Shown here: in pieces, positions 9,251 through 18,508 of the stretch | Position numbering within the stretch: position 1 is the first letter of the stretch | Layout of the letters: the number at the start of each line of letters is the position of its first letter | Assembly: GCA_002494725.1 (NCBI GenBank) | Contig: DACG01000015.1 | Coordinates: forward strand, 58,497-122,496 | Direction: 5' to 3' | DNA length: 64,000 bases | From: Geoglobus sp. UBA235 | GTDB taxonomy: Archaea > Halobacteriota > Archaeoglobi > Archaeoglobales > Archaeoglobaceae | Position numbers and translations under genes: made by a program | The notes under the pieces: generated by a model | Database searches by the model: none | What the model saw: only the letters and a program-made list of their open reading frames with translations | What the model was told of the DNA's origin: nothing

Positions 9251-9724
9251 ATGGAGTGTGAAATCTGCGGTAAGGAAATCAGATACAGGCCTGCGAAAAT
9301 CATCGTTGAAGGTACAGAGCTGAACGTCTGCAATGAGTGCAGGGAGTATGGTGTGGAGGATGTTTCCACATCAGTGCAGCATGGTGTCACGAGAGTTGTC
9401 AGAAAAGACAGAAGACCGCAGCAGTCAAAGCCCATTGTCTTCACCGAGGAGCTTGTGGAGGGATTCAATGAGATAATAAAGAAAGAACGTCAGAAGAGAG
9501 GGTGGAGCCAGGAGGAGCTGGCAAAGAGAATTCAGGAGAAGGAATCGCTGATAAGAAAGATAGAAAACGCCGAGATGACTCCTGAACCGGATGTAATAGA
9601 GAAGCTTGAGAGGATTTTCGACATAAAGCTCAGAGAAAAGGTTCAGGAGGTAAAGCTCAGCCCACAAAAAAAGCTCGTGCCAACACTGGGTGATGTAGTA
9701 GTTATAAAGAAGAAGAAAAAATAA
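9251..9724 (+). CDS. Archaeal multiprotein bridging factor 1 (aMBF1)
   Basis: A 157-residue protein with an N-terminal zinc ribbon (Cys3, Cys6, Cys27, Cys30), a flexible linker, a Cro/C1-type helix-turn-helix (GWSQEELAKRIQEKESLIRKIENAEMTP region, residues about 85-115) and a Lys-rich end. This is the aMBF1 layout, a ribosome- and transcription-linked factor. I set the start at ATG 9251, after GGGGAT and directly before the zinc ribbon; an upstream in-frame ATG at 9140 would run through the promoter and the PAN start region. The 3' end overlaps the convergent cysS by 23 bases. Confidence 0.88.
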   Translation: MECEICGKEIRYRPAKIIVEGTELNVCNECREYGVEDVSTSVQHGVTRVVRKDRRPQQSKPIVFTEELVEGFNEIIKKERQKRGWSQEELAKRIQEKESLIRKIENAEMTPEPDVIEKLERIFDIKLREKVQEVKLSPQKKLVPTLGDVVVIKKKKK

Positions 9725-11111
9725 ACCATCTTGTCCCCTTTTTTGTGTCCACAAGCTGAATCCCTTTAGTCTTGAATACGTCCCTTATTATGTCTGCTGT
9801 ATCAAAGTTTCTCTCTTTCCTTGCCTTTTCCCTCTCAAGGATCTTCTCTTTATCAGGATCACTCAGTATCGGAGATCTGGTGTACTCTCTGATCAATCCC
9901 ATAACTTTCATCATTCTAAGAAAATCTTCAAATGCCCTTTCAAGGCTTTCAAGATCTGCTATGAACAGCTTGCTGTTTATCTCAGATGCAAAATCATGCA
10001 TCACAGAAAGGGCTTTCGGAGTGTTAAAATCATTTTCAAGAGCTTCAGTGAATTGCTGCATTCTCGAAAGTATTTTGTCTCCATCTCGATCGTGTAAAAA
10101 TGTTTTTATGTATGCTATCTCCATGTCAGCATTTCTGAGAGAGTTAAGAAGATACTCGTATGATCTCTTTGCCTCAATTACCCTCTCCTCAGAGTAATCA
10201 AGAGGGTGTCTGTAGTGGGCTGAAAGCAGCAGATACCTGAGAGCCATTCCACCATGCTTCTCAACAACATCCCTTATCCGGACTATGTTTCCGAGGCTCT
10301 TGCTCATCTTTTCTCCGCCAACCGTTACAAAATTGTTATGAATCCAGTATCTGACAGGCTCAGTGCCATGAATTGCATAGCTCTGAGCCCTTTCATTTTC
10401 GTGATGTGGAAAGATCAGATCCATCCCTCCCCCGTGAATGTCAAAGGGTATGCCGAGGATCTCAGATGACATAACGCTGCATTCTATGTGCCATCCTGGT
10501 CTTCCATAACCCCATGGAGAGCTGAAATATGACCTGGCCCTGAAATCCTCATCCTTTGCAGCCTTCCACAGTGCAAAATCTCTTGGATCTCTCTTCATTG
10601 GATCAGGCTCAATTCTGTGCTTTTTTAACTCTTCAGTTGATAAGCCTGAAAGCTTTCCGTAACTCTCAAAAGCCGGAACATGGAAGTAAACATCCATTCC
10701 GTTCTCCTTCTCAACTGCATAGGCGAATCCTTTTTCAATCAGACCCTCAACAGCCGAGATTATTTCCGGAATGTAGTCTGAAACTTTCGGTCTGATGCAG
10801 TCCTTAAGATTGAGATGCTCTGCATCTCTCAAAAACTCCCGGATGTATTCCGAGGATATTTCAAGTGCAGTTTTACCTTCAGCCACTGCCCTGTTTATTA
10901 TCTTGTCATCAATGTCGGTGAAGTTCTGAACCATCTTCACCCTGTGTCCTCTGAACTCAAGGTACCTCCTCAGGGTGTCAAAAAATACAGAACTTCTGGC
11001 ATGCCCGATGTGAGAGTGATCGTAAGCTGTTATTCCGCAGACATAAATCCTGACCTCATCACCAAGCTCGAGGTCAACAACCTCCTTTCTCATTGTATCG
11101 AAAATCTTCAT
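9702..11111 (-). CDS. cysS: Cysteinyl-tRNA synthetase
   Basis: A 469-residue class I aminoacyl-tRNA synthetase. It has the HIGH motif in HSHIGHARS near residue 35, KMSKS in GGEKMSKSLGN near 268, and the zinc ligands Cys25 (YVCGIT), the Cys of WHIECSVM and the HHENE segment. It attaches cysteine to tRNA-Cys; its presence means this archaeon can use direct charging rather than only the SepRS/SepCysS route. The gene is convergent with aMBF1 and divergent from the VIT1-like gene, whose start is 48 bases away. Confidence 0.95.
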   Translation of the reverse strand: MKIFDTMRKEVVDLELGDEVRIYVCGITAYDHSHIGHARSSVFFDTLRRYLEFRGHRVKMVQNFTDIDDKIINRAVAEGKTALEISSEYIREFLRDAEHLNLKDCIRPKVSDYIPEIISAVEGLIEKGFAYAVEKENGMDVYFHVPAFESYGKLSGLSTEELKKHRIEPDPMKRDPRDFALWKAAKDEDFRARSYFSSPWGYGRPGWHIECSVMSSEILGIPFDIHGGGMDLIFPHHENERAQSYAIHGTEPVRYWIHNNFVTVGGEKMSKSLGNIVRIRDVVEKHGGMALRYLLLSAHYRHPLDYSEERVIEAKRSYEYLLNSLRNADMEIAYIKTFLHDRDGDKILSRMQQFTEALENDFNTPKALSVMHDFASEINSKLFIADLESLERAFEDFLRMMKVMGLIREYTRSPILSDPDKEKILEREKARKERNFDTADIIRDVFKTKGIQLVDTKKGTRWFIFSSSL

Positions 11112-11159
11112 AAATCCACTGTTTGACTTGTAATTTAAATCAGTTGCTGGAGTTGAGCT

Positions 11160-11771
11160 GTGGTGAATGACCTGATTTCAAAAATAGCTGGGAGCGAAAG
11201 GGTAAGAAGGTACAGAATTTACTCGAGGATGACAGATATAGGGTCAATATCCAGAAGATACTTTGTCATCGGGTTTTTTGATGGGGTCCTCACGATAATG
11301 GGACTGGTTCTCGGGGCTCATCTGAGCGGAGAGGCAAGCGGTCAGATGATATTCACTGCAGGGGTTGCAACAGCCCTTGCTCTTGGAATATCAAGTGGAT
11401 GGGGGGCATTTGAGGCTGAGAGAGTTGAACAGAAGCTTATGGCAAGAGAAAAAAGAAGAGCACTGTTAAAACCTGACGGAGAGCAGTGCCTTATCGATGA
11501 TGCCCATGGCTTTGCCATGAAGATCAGCTCGGTGGTCCATGCCATTGCTCCGATTCCAGCAGGAATTCTGCCAATAGCACCATACCTGTTTCTGAAAGAA
11601 AGTGAGGCCTTTCCGGTTGCCATTGCAACAGGAATCCTTCTGCTATTTGCTGTTGGAATGTCCCTTGGAAGGGTTTCAAAAGAGAATCTGCTAAAATCAG
11701 GAATCAGAATGGTTCTTGCAGGCGTTCTGACGCTCATGGTTGTGACGATTCTGAGCCCCGCCCACCTATGA
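11160..11771 (+). CDS. VIT1/CCC1-type membrane metal transporter
   Basis: A 203-residue protein with about five membrane segments. The first (YFVIGFFDGVLTIMGLVLGAHLSG) carries the FDG...GL pattern of the VIT1/CCC1 (DUF125) iron/manganese transporters, and the cytoplasmic loop near residues 85-115 is rich in Glu and Lys as in the metal-binding region. Probably exports or handles Fe/Mn. Start is GTG 11160 (a second GTG follows immediately). It is a single gene followed 41 bases later by malic enzyme. Confidence 0.75.
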   Translation: MVNDLISKIAGSERVRRYRIYSRMTDIGSISRRYFVIGFFDGVLTIMGLVLGAHLSGEASGQMIFTAGVATALALGISSGWGAFEAERVEQKLMAREKRRALLKPDGEQCLIDDAHGFAMKISSVVHAIAPIPAGILPIAPYLFLKESEAFPVAIATGILLLFAVGMSLGRVSKENLLKSGIRMVLAGVLTLMVVTILSPAHL

Positions 11772-11812
11772 GCATCGGGAATTTTTTATAGGGTTCAAAA
11801 CGGAATAAATCT

Positions 11813-13105
11813 ATGGTTGAGAAGGAAGAGATATACAGAAGAGCTCTTGAAATTCACAGAAAGTACGAGGGAAAAATAGAGACCGTGCCAAAAATTCCGT
11901 TCAGAGGACTTGATGACTTCACATACCTCTACTCCCCGGGAGTTGCGAGAGCCTGTGAGGTTATCGAGGAAGATCCTGAAGAGGCTTACGAGCTCACCTG
12001 GAAGTCAAACAGCATCGCCATTGTGACAGATGGTTCGAGAACTCTTGGACTCGGTGACATAGGCAGTCTGGCTTCTCTGCCCGTTATGGAAGGGAAAGCC
12101 CTGATCTTCAAGCTGTTTGGCGGGGTTGATGCCATTCCCCTGCCCATAAACGAGCATGATGCTGACAGGTTCATGGAGATCGTTGAGAGGATATCCCCAT
12201 CCTTTGGAGGAATAAACCTTGAAGACATTGAAAGCCCCAAATGCTTTTACATACTTGAGGGGCTTAAAAAAAGGCTTGACATTCCTGTATGGCACGATGA
12301 TCAGCAGGGAACGGCAACAGCAACACTTGCAGCCCTTTTCGGTGCTCTGGATGTGGTTGGAAAAAAGCTTGAGGAGGTAAGAATCGCAATCATAGGGGTT
12401 GGAGCTGCAAACACAGCCACAATAAGGCTTCTGCTGGAAAGTGGAGTTCCGGGAGATAACATAGTGGCGGTTGATTCCAGAGGAATAATTTACAGGGGGA
12501 GGGATGATCTCACTCCTGACAGCTACAAGACGTGGATTGCAAACTCCACGAATTCAGGCGGGGTGAGGGGTGGCATCAGGGATGCAATGAAGGGAGCTGA
12601 TGTTGTGATAGCTGCAAGCATGCCGGGTCCGGGAGTGATAGAGAAGGAGTGGATAGGGCTCATGAACGACAGTCCGATAATTTTTGCGGAGGCAAACCCC
12701 GTTCCTGAGATACTTCCCGAGGATGCCATGGAGGCTGGAGCAAGAATCGTTGGAACGGGAAGAAGTGATTACCCCAACCAGGTTAACAACAGTCTGGTTT
12801 TTCCGGGTATTTTCAGAGGAGTTCTGACGGTGAGGGCCAGAGAGATTACAGATGAGATGGCAATTGAGGCTGCAAAAGCTCTTTACGAGCATGCAAAACC
12901 AAAACTGAACGAGAGCTACATAATCCCCAGAATGGATGAGCTTGAAATTCATGAAAAGGTTGCATTCAGGGTTGCAGAAAAGGCTGTTGAGAGCGGCATT
13001 GCAAGAAAGGAGCTGAACAGAAAAGAAATAAGAAAAGAGATAGATTCAGTTCTCGAAAAAACATGGAAAAAGGTCAGAATGATTTCAGATGTGCTCAGCA
13101 GCTGA
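11813..13105 (+). CDS. NAD(P)-dependent malic enzyme
   Basis: A 430-residue malic enzyme (malate to pyruvate plus CO2), close to the short bacterial/archaeal type. Visible are FTYLYSPGVARACE near the N-terminus (catalytic Tyr), TDGSRTLGLGDIG near residue 70, KLFGGVDAIPLPI, the divalent metal site in WHDDQQGTA near 160, and the Rossmann motif GVGAANTA near 200. It probably links C4 acids to pyruvate in central metabolism. The ATG follows a TATA-like TTTTTTATAGG about 25-30 bases upstream (11790-11800), so the transcript may be nearly leaderless. It overlaps the convergent lipoprotein gene by 11 bases. Confidence 0.92.
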   Translation: MVEKEEIYRRALEIHRKYEGKIETVPKIPFRGLDDFTYLYSPGVARACEVIEEDPEEAYELTWKSNSIAIVTDGSRTLGLGDIGSLASLPVMEGKALIFKLFGGVDAIPLPINEHDADRFMEIVERISPSFGGINLEDIESPKCFYILEGLKKRLDIPVWHDDQQGTATATLAALFGALDVVGKKLEEVRIAIIGVGAANTATIRLLLESGVPGDNIVAVDSRGIIYRGRDDLTPDSYKTWIANSTNSGGVRGGIRDAMKGADVVIAASMPGPGVIEKEWIGLMNDSPIIFAEANPVPEILPEDAMEAGARIVGTGRSDYPNQVNNSLVFPGIFRGVLTVRAREITDEMAIEAAKALYEHAKPKLNESYIIPRMDELEIHEKVAFRVAEKAVESGIARKELNRKEIRKEIDSVLEKTWKKVRMISDVLSS

Positions 13106-13574
13106 CTTCCTGGGTGCTTTCTACAAACTCAATCTTTTCCGTAATTTTTTCCACCTTCACAATCTGAAACGGTCTCGTTATCTGCTGTGTAACAAAGCAG
13201 GTTTCTGACGGAACGAGGTTCTTCACATAGACCCTGACAACCCCGTCCTCCCTCACTATCCTGTCAACGGTAATGGCATAGCCCCCCTTTTTCTGCTCCC
13301 CCATAAAAAGTGCAAGAACCGTGTACTTCTCAAAGTCAGGAGGCTGGAATATCATCCCTGTTCTGTTTATGAAGTCCCTGAAATCCTTTTCATTCTGGAT
13401 CACGATGAACATTTTGTCCGGGAAGGGAGCATAGTATTCGGTGTACATTATATCAAAATTCAGCTTTTCACCCTTCACATCTCCTTCATTGTTTCCCGAG
13501 CACCCTGGAATGAATGAAACAGCTATGATCAGAATCAGCACAGATAATGAATTTTTGAACAGATTTTCAGCCAT
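13095..13574 (-). CDS. Exported lipoprotein with PrcB-like C-terminal domain
   Basis: A 159-residue protein starting at ATG 13574, where the signal peptide begins (MAENLFKNSLSVLILIIAVSFIPGC); the lipobox FIPGC predicts a lipid-anchored extracellular protein. After a short linker, residues 45-159 resemble the PrcB C-terminal domain: a KDFRDFIN segment, then GGYAITVDRIV and the Q-x-P-IV-V ending. PrcB was named in a spirochaete protease complex; the role in archaea is unknown. An upstream in-frame ATG (13718) would add 48 charged residues before the signal and is unlikely. Confidence 0.65.
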   Translation of the reverse strand: MAENLFKNSLSVLILIIAVSFIPGCSGNNEGDVKGEKLNFDIMYTEYYAPFPDKMFIVIQNEKDFRDFINRTGMIFQPPDFEKYTVLALFMGEQKKGGYAITVDRIVREDGVVRVYVKNLVPSETCFVTQQITRPFQIVKVEKITEKIEFVESTQEVSC

Positions 13575-13652
13575 AAATGTTCGGCTGTTTGAGAGGATAT
13601 AATTCTTTCTGTTGCTGCGAAAAAATTTTATTCTCCTTTCTGTAGATCTTTC

Positions 13653-14486
13653 GTGCTTGATCTGATCATCGCACTCTTTCTCGAGTTGCTGAGAGGAGAG
13701 CCTCCTGAAAAACTCCATCCTACAGTCTGGTTTGGAAAAATTATTGAGTTTCTGGACAGGAATCTTTCAGGAGGTATCTTTTTAGGAATTCTTCCTCCGG
13801 CAATGGCGGTTATCACCGCCTTCATTCTGGCAGAAATTCCATCCCTCATCCCGGAACCAGCATCTTTCTTTCTGTCTGGATATTTGCTATACACGTCGAT
13901 ATCAATAAAAAGCATGCTTGAACACGCAGGAAGGTGCATCAAAGACGGCAGAATTGATCCTGAAGAGGTGAAGAAGATAGTTAGCAGGGATATTGACGGA
14001 ATGAAAGAGTGGCAGATCAATTCTGCGGTTATTGAGAGCATTTCAGAGAACTTTGTCGATGGAGTTCTCGCCCCCCTCTTTTACTACTCAATATTTGGAT
14101 TGCATGGAGCACTTGTATACAGGGCCATAAACACATGTGATGCGATGCTTGGATACAGAACGGGAAAATACGAGAGGTTTGGCAAGATCTCTGCAAGGCT
14201 TGATGACATTGCAAATTTCCTGCCCTCAAGGCTTTCACTGCTGCTTTATCTGATTCTCAGCAGAAAAGCATTCCTGTGTGGGGTGAGAAAAAATCCCAAA
14301 TTGAACGGTCATTCCATCTCTGCGATGGCAGGATTGCTTGAAGTCAGGCTTGAAAAACCTGGAAAGTACAGCATTGAGTGTGGAAAGGAACCGGAAACTG
14401 GTGATGTCATGAGATCAATGAAGTATTTCAGAGCACTCTCAGGAATGGCAGTGTTATCAGCACTGTCAGCAGTGATGCTGGTATGA
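13653..14486 (+). CDS. cbiB: Adenosylcobinamide-phosphate synthase CbiB/CobD
   Basis: A 277-residue membrane enzyme that attaches aminopropanol (phosphate) to adenosylcobyric acid in cobalamin synthesis. Family features: N-terminal LDLIIALFLELLRGEPPEKLHPTVWFGK, the conserved WQINSAVIESISENFVDGVLAPLFYY block near residue 118, RAINTCDAMLGYRTGKYERFG near 157, and HNG-like NGHSISAMAG near 215. Slightly shorter than usual (about 300-320). GTG start. It shows that the organism completes cobalamin, which matters for judging the CobN locus at 57715. The 3' end overlaps the convergent DUF401-like gene by 59 bases. Confidence 0.9.
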   Translation: MLDLIIALFLELLRGEPPEKLHPTVWFGKIIEFLDRNLSGGIFLGILPPAMAVITAFILAEIPSLIPEPASFFLSGYLLYTSISIKSMLEHAGRCIKDGRIDPEEVKKIVSRDIDGMKEWQINSAVIESISENFVDGVLAPLFYYSIFGLHGALVYRAINTCDAMLGYRTGKYERFGKISARLDDIANFLPSRLSLLLYLILSRKAFLCGVRKNPKLNGHSISAMAGLLEVRLEKPGKYSIECGKEPETGDVMRSMKYFRALSGMAVLSALSAVMLV

Positions 14487-15576
14487 GGTATCTGTAAACA
14501 AGATACAGCCTTGCCCTGAAATACTGGGCGGTGAGAATGAGGCACAGATGCATTGGTGAGAGAAGTACACCCAGTATCCCTCCAAGGAAGACTATGAAGA
14601 GATTTTTCTCCACAACATCAACTGTCCCCGTAAATGATGTGAGCAGTGGCAGGGCTACTGAGGTGTAGCTCAGCTCAATTCCGGTTGCAAAGGCTATAAC
14701 AAAGGGGAGTGCAAATCCTGCAATGTAAGGGTTAGAAAGGCTCAGAACCTCCTGGTAAAAAGCTTGGGATGCTCCGCTCATTTCTATGGCGGTCTTGTAT
14801 ATCATGACACCTATAACCAGTAAAATTATCTTGAAATCAATTGTTTTTCTGAAAATTTCAGGAACTTTGCTGTAAGCTCGATTGAAGATAACGATGCTTG
14901 CAAGAGATGCGATCAGTGCGATGAGGAGGTCATTGGTTAGTGCGGTGAAAACAACTATGATCAGAACAGGATACATGTAAATGATTCCTTTCAGCTCTCT
15001 TTTTCTGTTTCCACTTCCTTTCATTTTCAGCCCGAGCAGTGCAACTCCTGAAACAACAGATGCTATGAGAATCGGATACGTGGCACCTGCAATTTCAGCG
15101 TAGTTTGCGGAGAGTATTCCCATGGCAATTACTATGTTCGGATAAAGAGGCCAGAAGGTAACCCACACATGCCTGAACCAGTAATTGATGAAGACAGCCT
15201 TTTCAGGCGATATTCTGAATTTCTCCACAAAATCCTTTATCATGACCGCAGAGACGAGAGCACCACCCGGCATCGGCAGAAGGCCAATCAGCATCGGTAT
15301 CATGGCAACACTGAAAATTCCGGTGATGGACTCAACAGAGCCCGTTATCCTTTTGAGCATTCCAGTCACTTCCATTCCATATCCGATTGAAAATGCAAAA
15401 ATGACAATGGCAACTATCTTCCAGGTGGCCATGCTTGTCAGCGTGGCATAAATGCTTTCAGGAGAAGTTGTGAGAGCAAGAAAAACAGCACCTGAAAAAA
15501 CAGCAAGAGTTATCTCGAATTTTATGAGCAGAAGTATGATGAAAATCGAGACAAATAGAGCTGTAACGACATCCAT
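14428..15576 (-). CDS. DUF401-family polytopic membrane protein
   Basis: A 382-residue integral membrane protein with roughly ten hydrophobic segments. The segment MIPMLIGLLPMPGGALVSAVMIKDF near residue 90-115 and the NYWFRHVWVTFWPLYP loop near 130 are the pattern I associate with the DUF401 family, related to anion/GntP-type permeases. Function unknown; probably a transporter. It ends inside the 3' end of cbiB in convergent orientation, a long 59-base overlap. Confidence 0.65.
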   Translation of the reverse strand: MDVVTALFVSIFIILLLIKFEITLAVFSGAVFLALTTSPESIYATLTSMATWKIVAIVIFAFSIGYGMEVTGMLKRITGSVESITGIFSVAMIPMLIGLLPMPGGALVSAVMIKDFVEKFRISPEKAVFINYWFRHVWVTFWPLYPNIVIAMGILSANYAEIAGATYPILIASVVSGVALLGLKMKGSGNRKRELKGIIYMYPVLIIVVFTALTNDLLIALIASLASIVIFNRAYSKVPEIFRKTIDFKIILLVIGVMIYKTAIEMSGASQAFYQEVLSLSNPYIAGFALPFVIAFATGIELSYTSVALPLLTSFTGTVDVVEKNLFIVFLGGILGVLLSPMHLCLILTAQYFRARLYLVYRYLIPASLLTVLITLPFLRVL

Positions 15577-15608
15577 GTATCTTGCTGAGGAGATTTGTTA
15601 TTAAACTT

Positions 15609-17228
15609 TTAGATGATCAGGGCCGAGAGCAGGAATGTTGTGAGATAGTTGAGACACGAGAAGACCCCGAAAAGATATATCCCTCTCTCCCCGTACTTTC
15701 TGAATGCCATATCAATGTCCCTGAAGAAGTCCTCACCCATCACCATCACAGAAACCTCTCCAGATCCGAATTCAGCATCTGATTCTTCAAGAGGACACTC
15801 AAACGAGGTTTTCAGGAAATTCTCTATCAGCGCTCCATCTCTCATGTCAGCCGGCTCGTACCCTATTTTCGGCGAGACGCCGGTTTTTGAGTGGTTGTCT
15901 GTTGTCACAATGTCAAGCTCAACCCCGCTCCTTTTCCCGAGTTCGATTAAATGATCCCTCAGCTCTGTCTGCATGTTGTTTGAATCAACCATCAGTATAC
16001 CGTGTTTAACTCCATCAAATTCCATGATCAGAAATCCTATTTTACCGCATATCCTCTCATTCTCCACCTTCATGGATCTGAAACACACCCTGAAGCTTTC
16101 AGCAGGCAAGGGCTTTATCTCACCTGCTTTCCTTATCAGCCCATATATCTCTGCCATATCAGATGGAGATATCTCAAACCTCTCCTCGTATGCACTGTGA
16201 GCATCCACAACCACGGGGTTTGTGAAAAATGTCTCGGCATACTCCCTTATCTGAGACGGAAGGTCATCCATTTTCTCCTTCCCGTGAATTATCAGAATGC
16301 TGAAGCAATCAAAGGGATAAACCTTCACCCAGAACCTGTCTCCATGAACAGAAAAGGGTTTCATTGCCCTGCATTTTTCATGGCTCATCTCTGTACCAAG
16401 GATTGTCAGAACATCCTCTGTAGTCGTTGGATTTCTGTCATGGCCTGAGACTCCATGCAGAAACATGTCATATTTTCTCAGTGCCATTTCCACGAGCTTT
16501 GAACCTCCTATATCCCTGAAAGGCCCTGGATGAAATTCTGGAATGAAAATTGAGCAGCCATTCATCTTCACACTGTAAACTCTCCCTGTCACCGCCTTGG
16601 AATAGATGCTGAGTCTTCTTTCAAAGATTTCCGGATCACCCCTGAGCCAGTAGAGCACAAAATCCCTGAGTATGTCTGCAACAACTATCCTTCCTGCCCT
16701 GTTTTTCAGAAAACCTACAAAGAGGTAACCCAAAAACACACCTGTCAGGGATGCGATTATGTATGCGGTTGTTCTGTGAGGGGCATCAAAAGAGAAAATG
16801 AAGTTCACAGGATAGAGCATTGCAAGAATCAGAAACGGATAGGCAAATCTGAACTTTTCTGATGTGAAGTAAAGAGCTATTGTCAGAATGAAGGCAATTG
16901 CAGATGGAGTTGCAATTATCAGTTCAGGTGAGAGAAGGTGAATTGCGATTATGTCTCCAGTCTCAATCAGTATCAAAAGAAATAGGGCAAGAAAAAATAT
17001 TCTCCTGCTGTTAAACCCAGACTTCATCACCTTTCCGAAAACAATCAGAAGAGCTATCAGTGCAAGACCTATGAAGAAATACCTCATTGCAAAAAAGGAC
17101 TTTCCGGAAATTCCGTTCAGGTAGGATGCCAGAACTATGCTGGTCACACCTATGGCTACACTGACCCTTTTCTTCGGAACGGAAAAAATTTTGGAGTAAA
17201 ACTTTTCGAGGACGTTCTGGTCGATCAT
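15609..17228 (-). CDS. DUF2070-family archaeal membrane protein
   Basis: A 539-residue protein with about seven membrane segments in residues 20-185, followed by a soluble domain of about 330 residues with conserved-looking His/Asp motifs (EFHPGPFRDIGGSK, HGVSGHDRNPTT, DAHSAYEE, TTDNHSKTG) and a last hydrophobic helix at the C-terminus. This is the DUF2070 layout, an archaea-specific family of unknown function; the His/Asp motifs suggest a metal-dependent hydrolase site (inference). Its start overlaps the ftr stop by 4 bases, so it is coupled to ftr. Confidence 0.7.
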   Translation of the reverse strand: MIDQNVLEKFYSKIFSVPKKRVSVAIGVTSIVLASYLNGISGKSFFAMRYFFIGLALIALLIVFGKVMKSGFNSRRIFFLALFLLILIETGDIIAIHLLSPELIIATPSAIAFILTIALYFTSEKFRFAYPFLILAMLYPVNFIFSFDAPHRTTAYIIASLTGVFLGYLFVGFLKNRAGRIVVADILRDFVLYWLRGDPEIFERRLSIYSKAVTGRVYSVKMNGCSIFIPEFHPGPFRDIGGSKLVEMALRKYDMFLHGVSGHDRNPTTTEDVLTILGTEMSHEKCRAMKPFSVHGDRFWVKVYPFDCFSILIIHGKEKMDDLPSQIREYAETFFTNPVVVDAHSAYEERFEISPSDMAEIYGLIRKAGEIKPLPAESFRVCFRSMKVENERICGKIGFLIMEFDGVKHGILMVDSNNMQTELRDHLIELGKRSGVELDIVTTDNHSKTGVSPKIGYEPADMRDGALIENFLKTSFECPLEESDAEFGSGEVSVMVMGEDFFRDIDMAFRKYGERGIYLFGVFSCLNYLTTFLLSALII

Positions 17229-18136
17229 TCACCGTATTCCTGCAGAATGTCTCTCAGGTATATTTTGTGCTGTCCCAGCTTACCGCCGTAATTCCCTGCC
17301 GAGATCTTGAGAACACCATCTATTCTGCTCACAACCTCCATGCACACGTACATGGCCTTCTTCACGTCTTCAAGGGTTGTGCCGTTGATGACTATCTCGG
17401 GAATGCTCTTGACCCCTTCTGGAACCTTGGAGTCCGGAATCCTGCCCTTCAGTGTCGGGCAGTAGTAGTGGTTCGTCGTCGGTCCGATCTCAGGGTACTT
17501 TGTTTCTGGCTTGCTGCCCGCAGAGCAGATGTCAAAGGACGTTATGACGTTGTCCATGTTCCTCAAAGCCTCGACCGCAGCCTCTCCTGCTTCAAGAGCG
17601 GATTCTTCGCTGTTGCAGAAGAACCACACGTTTCCACCCGCCACACCCTCTGTGTAGCCTATGTACCTTTCGATTATGAACTCTCCAAACATGATCGGGA
17701 CCCTTATGACCTTTCTGCCCCACATTTCCTCCTCCCACTCATATCCGTCTCCGCACCTTCCAACGTTGAGCTCCGCATCGAAGTGAGTGTCGCTTTCAGT
17801 AGCGTTGAAGACCCTCGTCGTGGGAACCACAAGTATTCCCTGTCTGATCCTTTTGCTCATCTCTCTCATCAGAACGCTCTCGTAGTTCTTGCTCTTGGCC
17901 ACCCATATCTGAGCGATCGCACCTATTCTTCCGTCGGGAGTCTCCTGAGGAGAGACGAACTTCTCAACACCACCTTCAGACTCGCCAAAGACAGTTGACG
18001 GGAGAGCCGTGGAATTGTAAGCGGCTTTCTTGAGCAGCCACTTCTGCTTTGCAGTTATCAAAATCCTCGAATAAATTCCGTCGAAGGCTTCACAGTATGT
18101 ATCCACAACAGGCACACCATTCAATTCAAGCTCCAT
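17225..18136 (-). CDS. ftr: Formylmethanofuran:tetrahydromethanopterin formyltransferase
   Basis: A 303-residue Ftr (family about 297). It moves a formyl group between methanofuran and tetrahydromethanopterin in the C1 branch of methanogenesis or its reversal in Archaeoglobus. Diagnostic stretches are VDTYCEAFDGIYSRILITA at the N-terminus, FGESEGGVEKF, TPDGRIGAIAQIW, and the C-terminal SAGNYGGKLGQHKIYLRDIL. It is followed with a 4-base overlap by the DUF2070 gene. The start ATG 18136 lies about 50 bases after the ASCH gene stop region (18191), so it may share that promoter or have its own. Confidence 0.95.
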   Translation of the reverse strand: MELELNGVPVVDTYCEAFDGIYSRILITAKQKWLLKKAAYNSTALPSTVFGESEGGVEKFVSPQETPDGRIGAIAQIWVAKSKNYESVLMREMSKRIRQGILVVPTTRVFNATESDTHFDAELNVGRCGDGYEWEEEMWGRKVIRVPIMFGEFIIERYIGYTEGVAGGNVWFFCNSEESALEAGEAAVEALRNMDNVITSFDICSAGSKPETKYPEIGPTTNHYYCPTLKGRIPDSKVPEGVKSIPEIVINGTTLEDVKKAMYVCMEVVSRIDGVLKISAGNYGGKLGQHKIYLRDILQEYGE

Positions 18137-18190
18137 GATCTAAGATTGGAAGGAACGATATATATTTTGCTGGAATCACCACCCATCCGG

Positions 18191-18508
18191 TCACTCAATC
18201 AGGGTGAAGTGCACAACGGTCACAAATTCCTCATTTCTGATGTTGCCATAAATTCTTCTCAGAGCTTCGAGCAGCTCATCCCTGCTGTTAAATCCATCAA
18301 GCCTTGCATCGGCGTCTGTAAGTTCCTTTACCCTCTTCACAACAACCTTCTCAATCTTCGCCATGGCAAATGGTCTGCTGTTTGCTGTCAGCTCAACAAC
18401 TCTCCCAACAGGATACCTCTTTATCCCCTTTCTTATTGTGGTGACCTTCTTTCTTCCCATTATTGCATCAATATAGTCCAAATCGAAGTTAATCCTCTTC
18501 TGCTCCAT
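18191..18508 (-). CDS. ASCH-domain protein coupled to tmcA
   Basis: A 105-residue protein that fills an ASCH (PUA-like, RNA-binding) domain: N-terminal FDLDYIDAIMGRKKVTTIRKG with the conserved K-TTIR-G, then VGRVVELTANSRPFAMAKIEKV. Its start overlaps the 3' end of tmcA by 20 bases, so both are read from one message. The pairing with a tRNA-modifying enzyme supports an RNA-linked role (inference). Confidence 0.7.
   Translation of the reverse strand: MEQKRINFDLDYIDAIMGRKKVTTIRKGIKRYPVGRVVELTANSRPFAMAKIEKVVVKRVKELTDADARLDGFNSRDELLEALRRIYGNIRNEEFVTVVHFTLIE

Noticed and set aside
11986..12295. Antisense open frames within malic enzyme and many other genes
   Set aside because: They mirror the codon structure of clearly conserved genes on the other strand and show no family features or ribosome sites.
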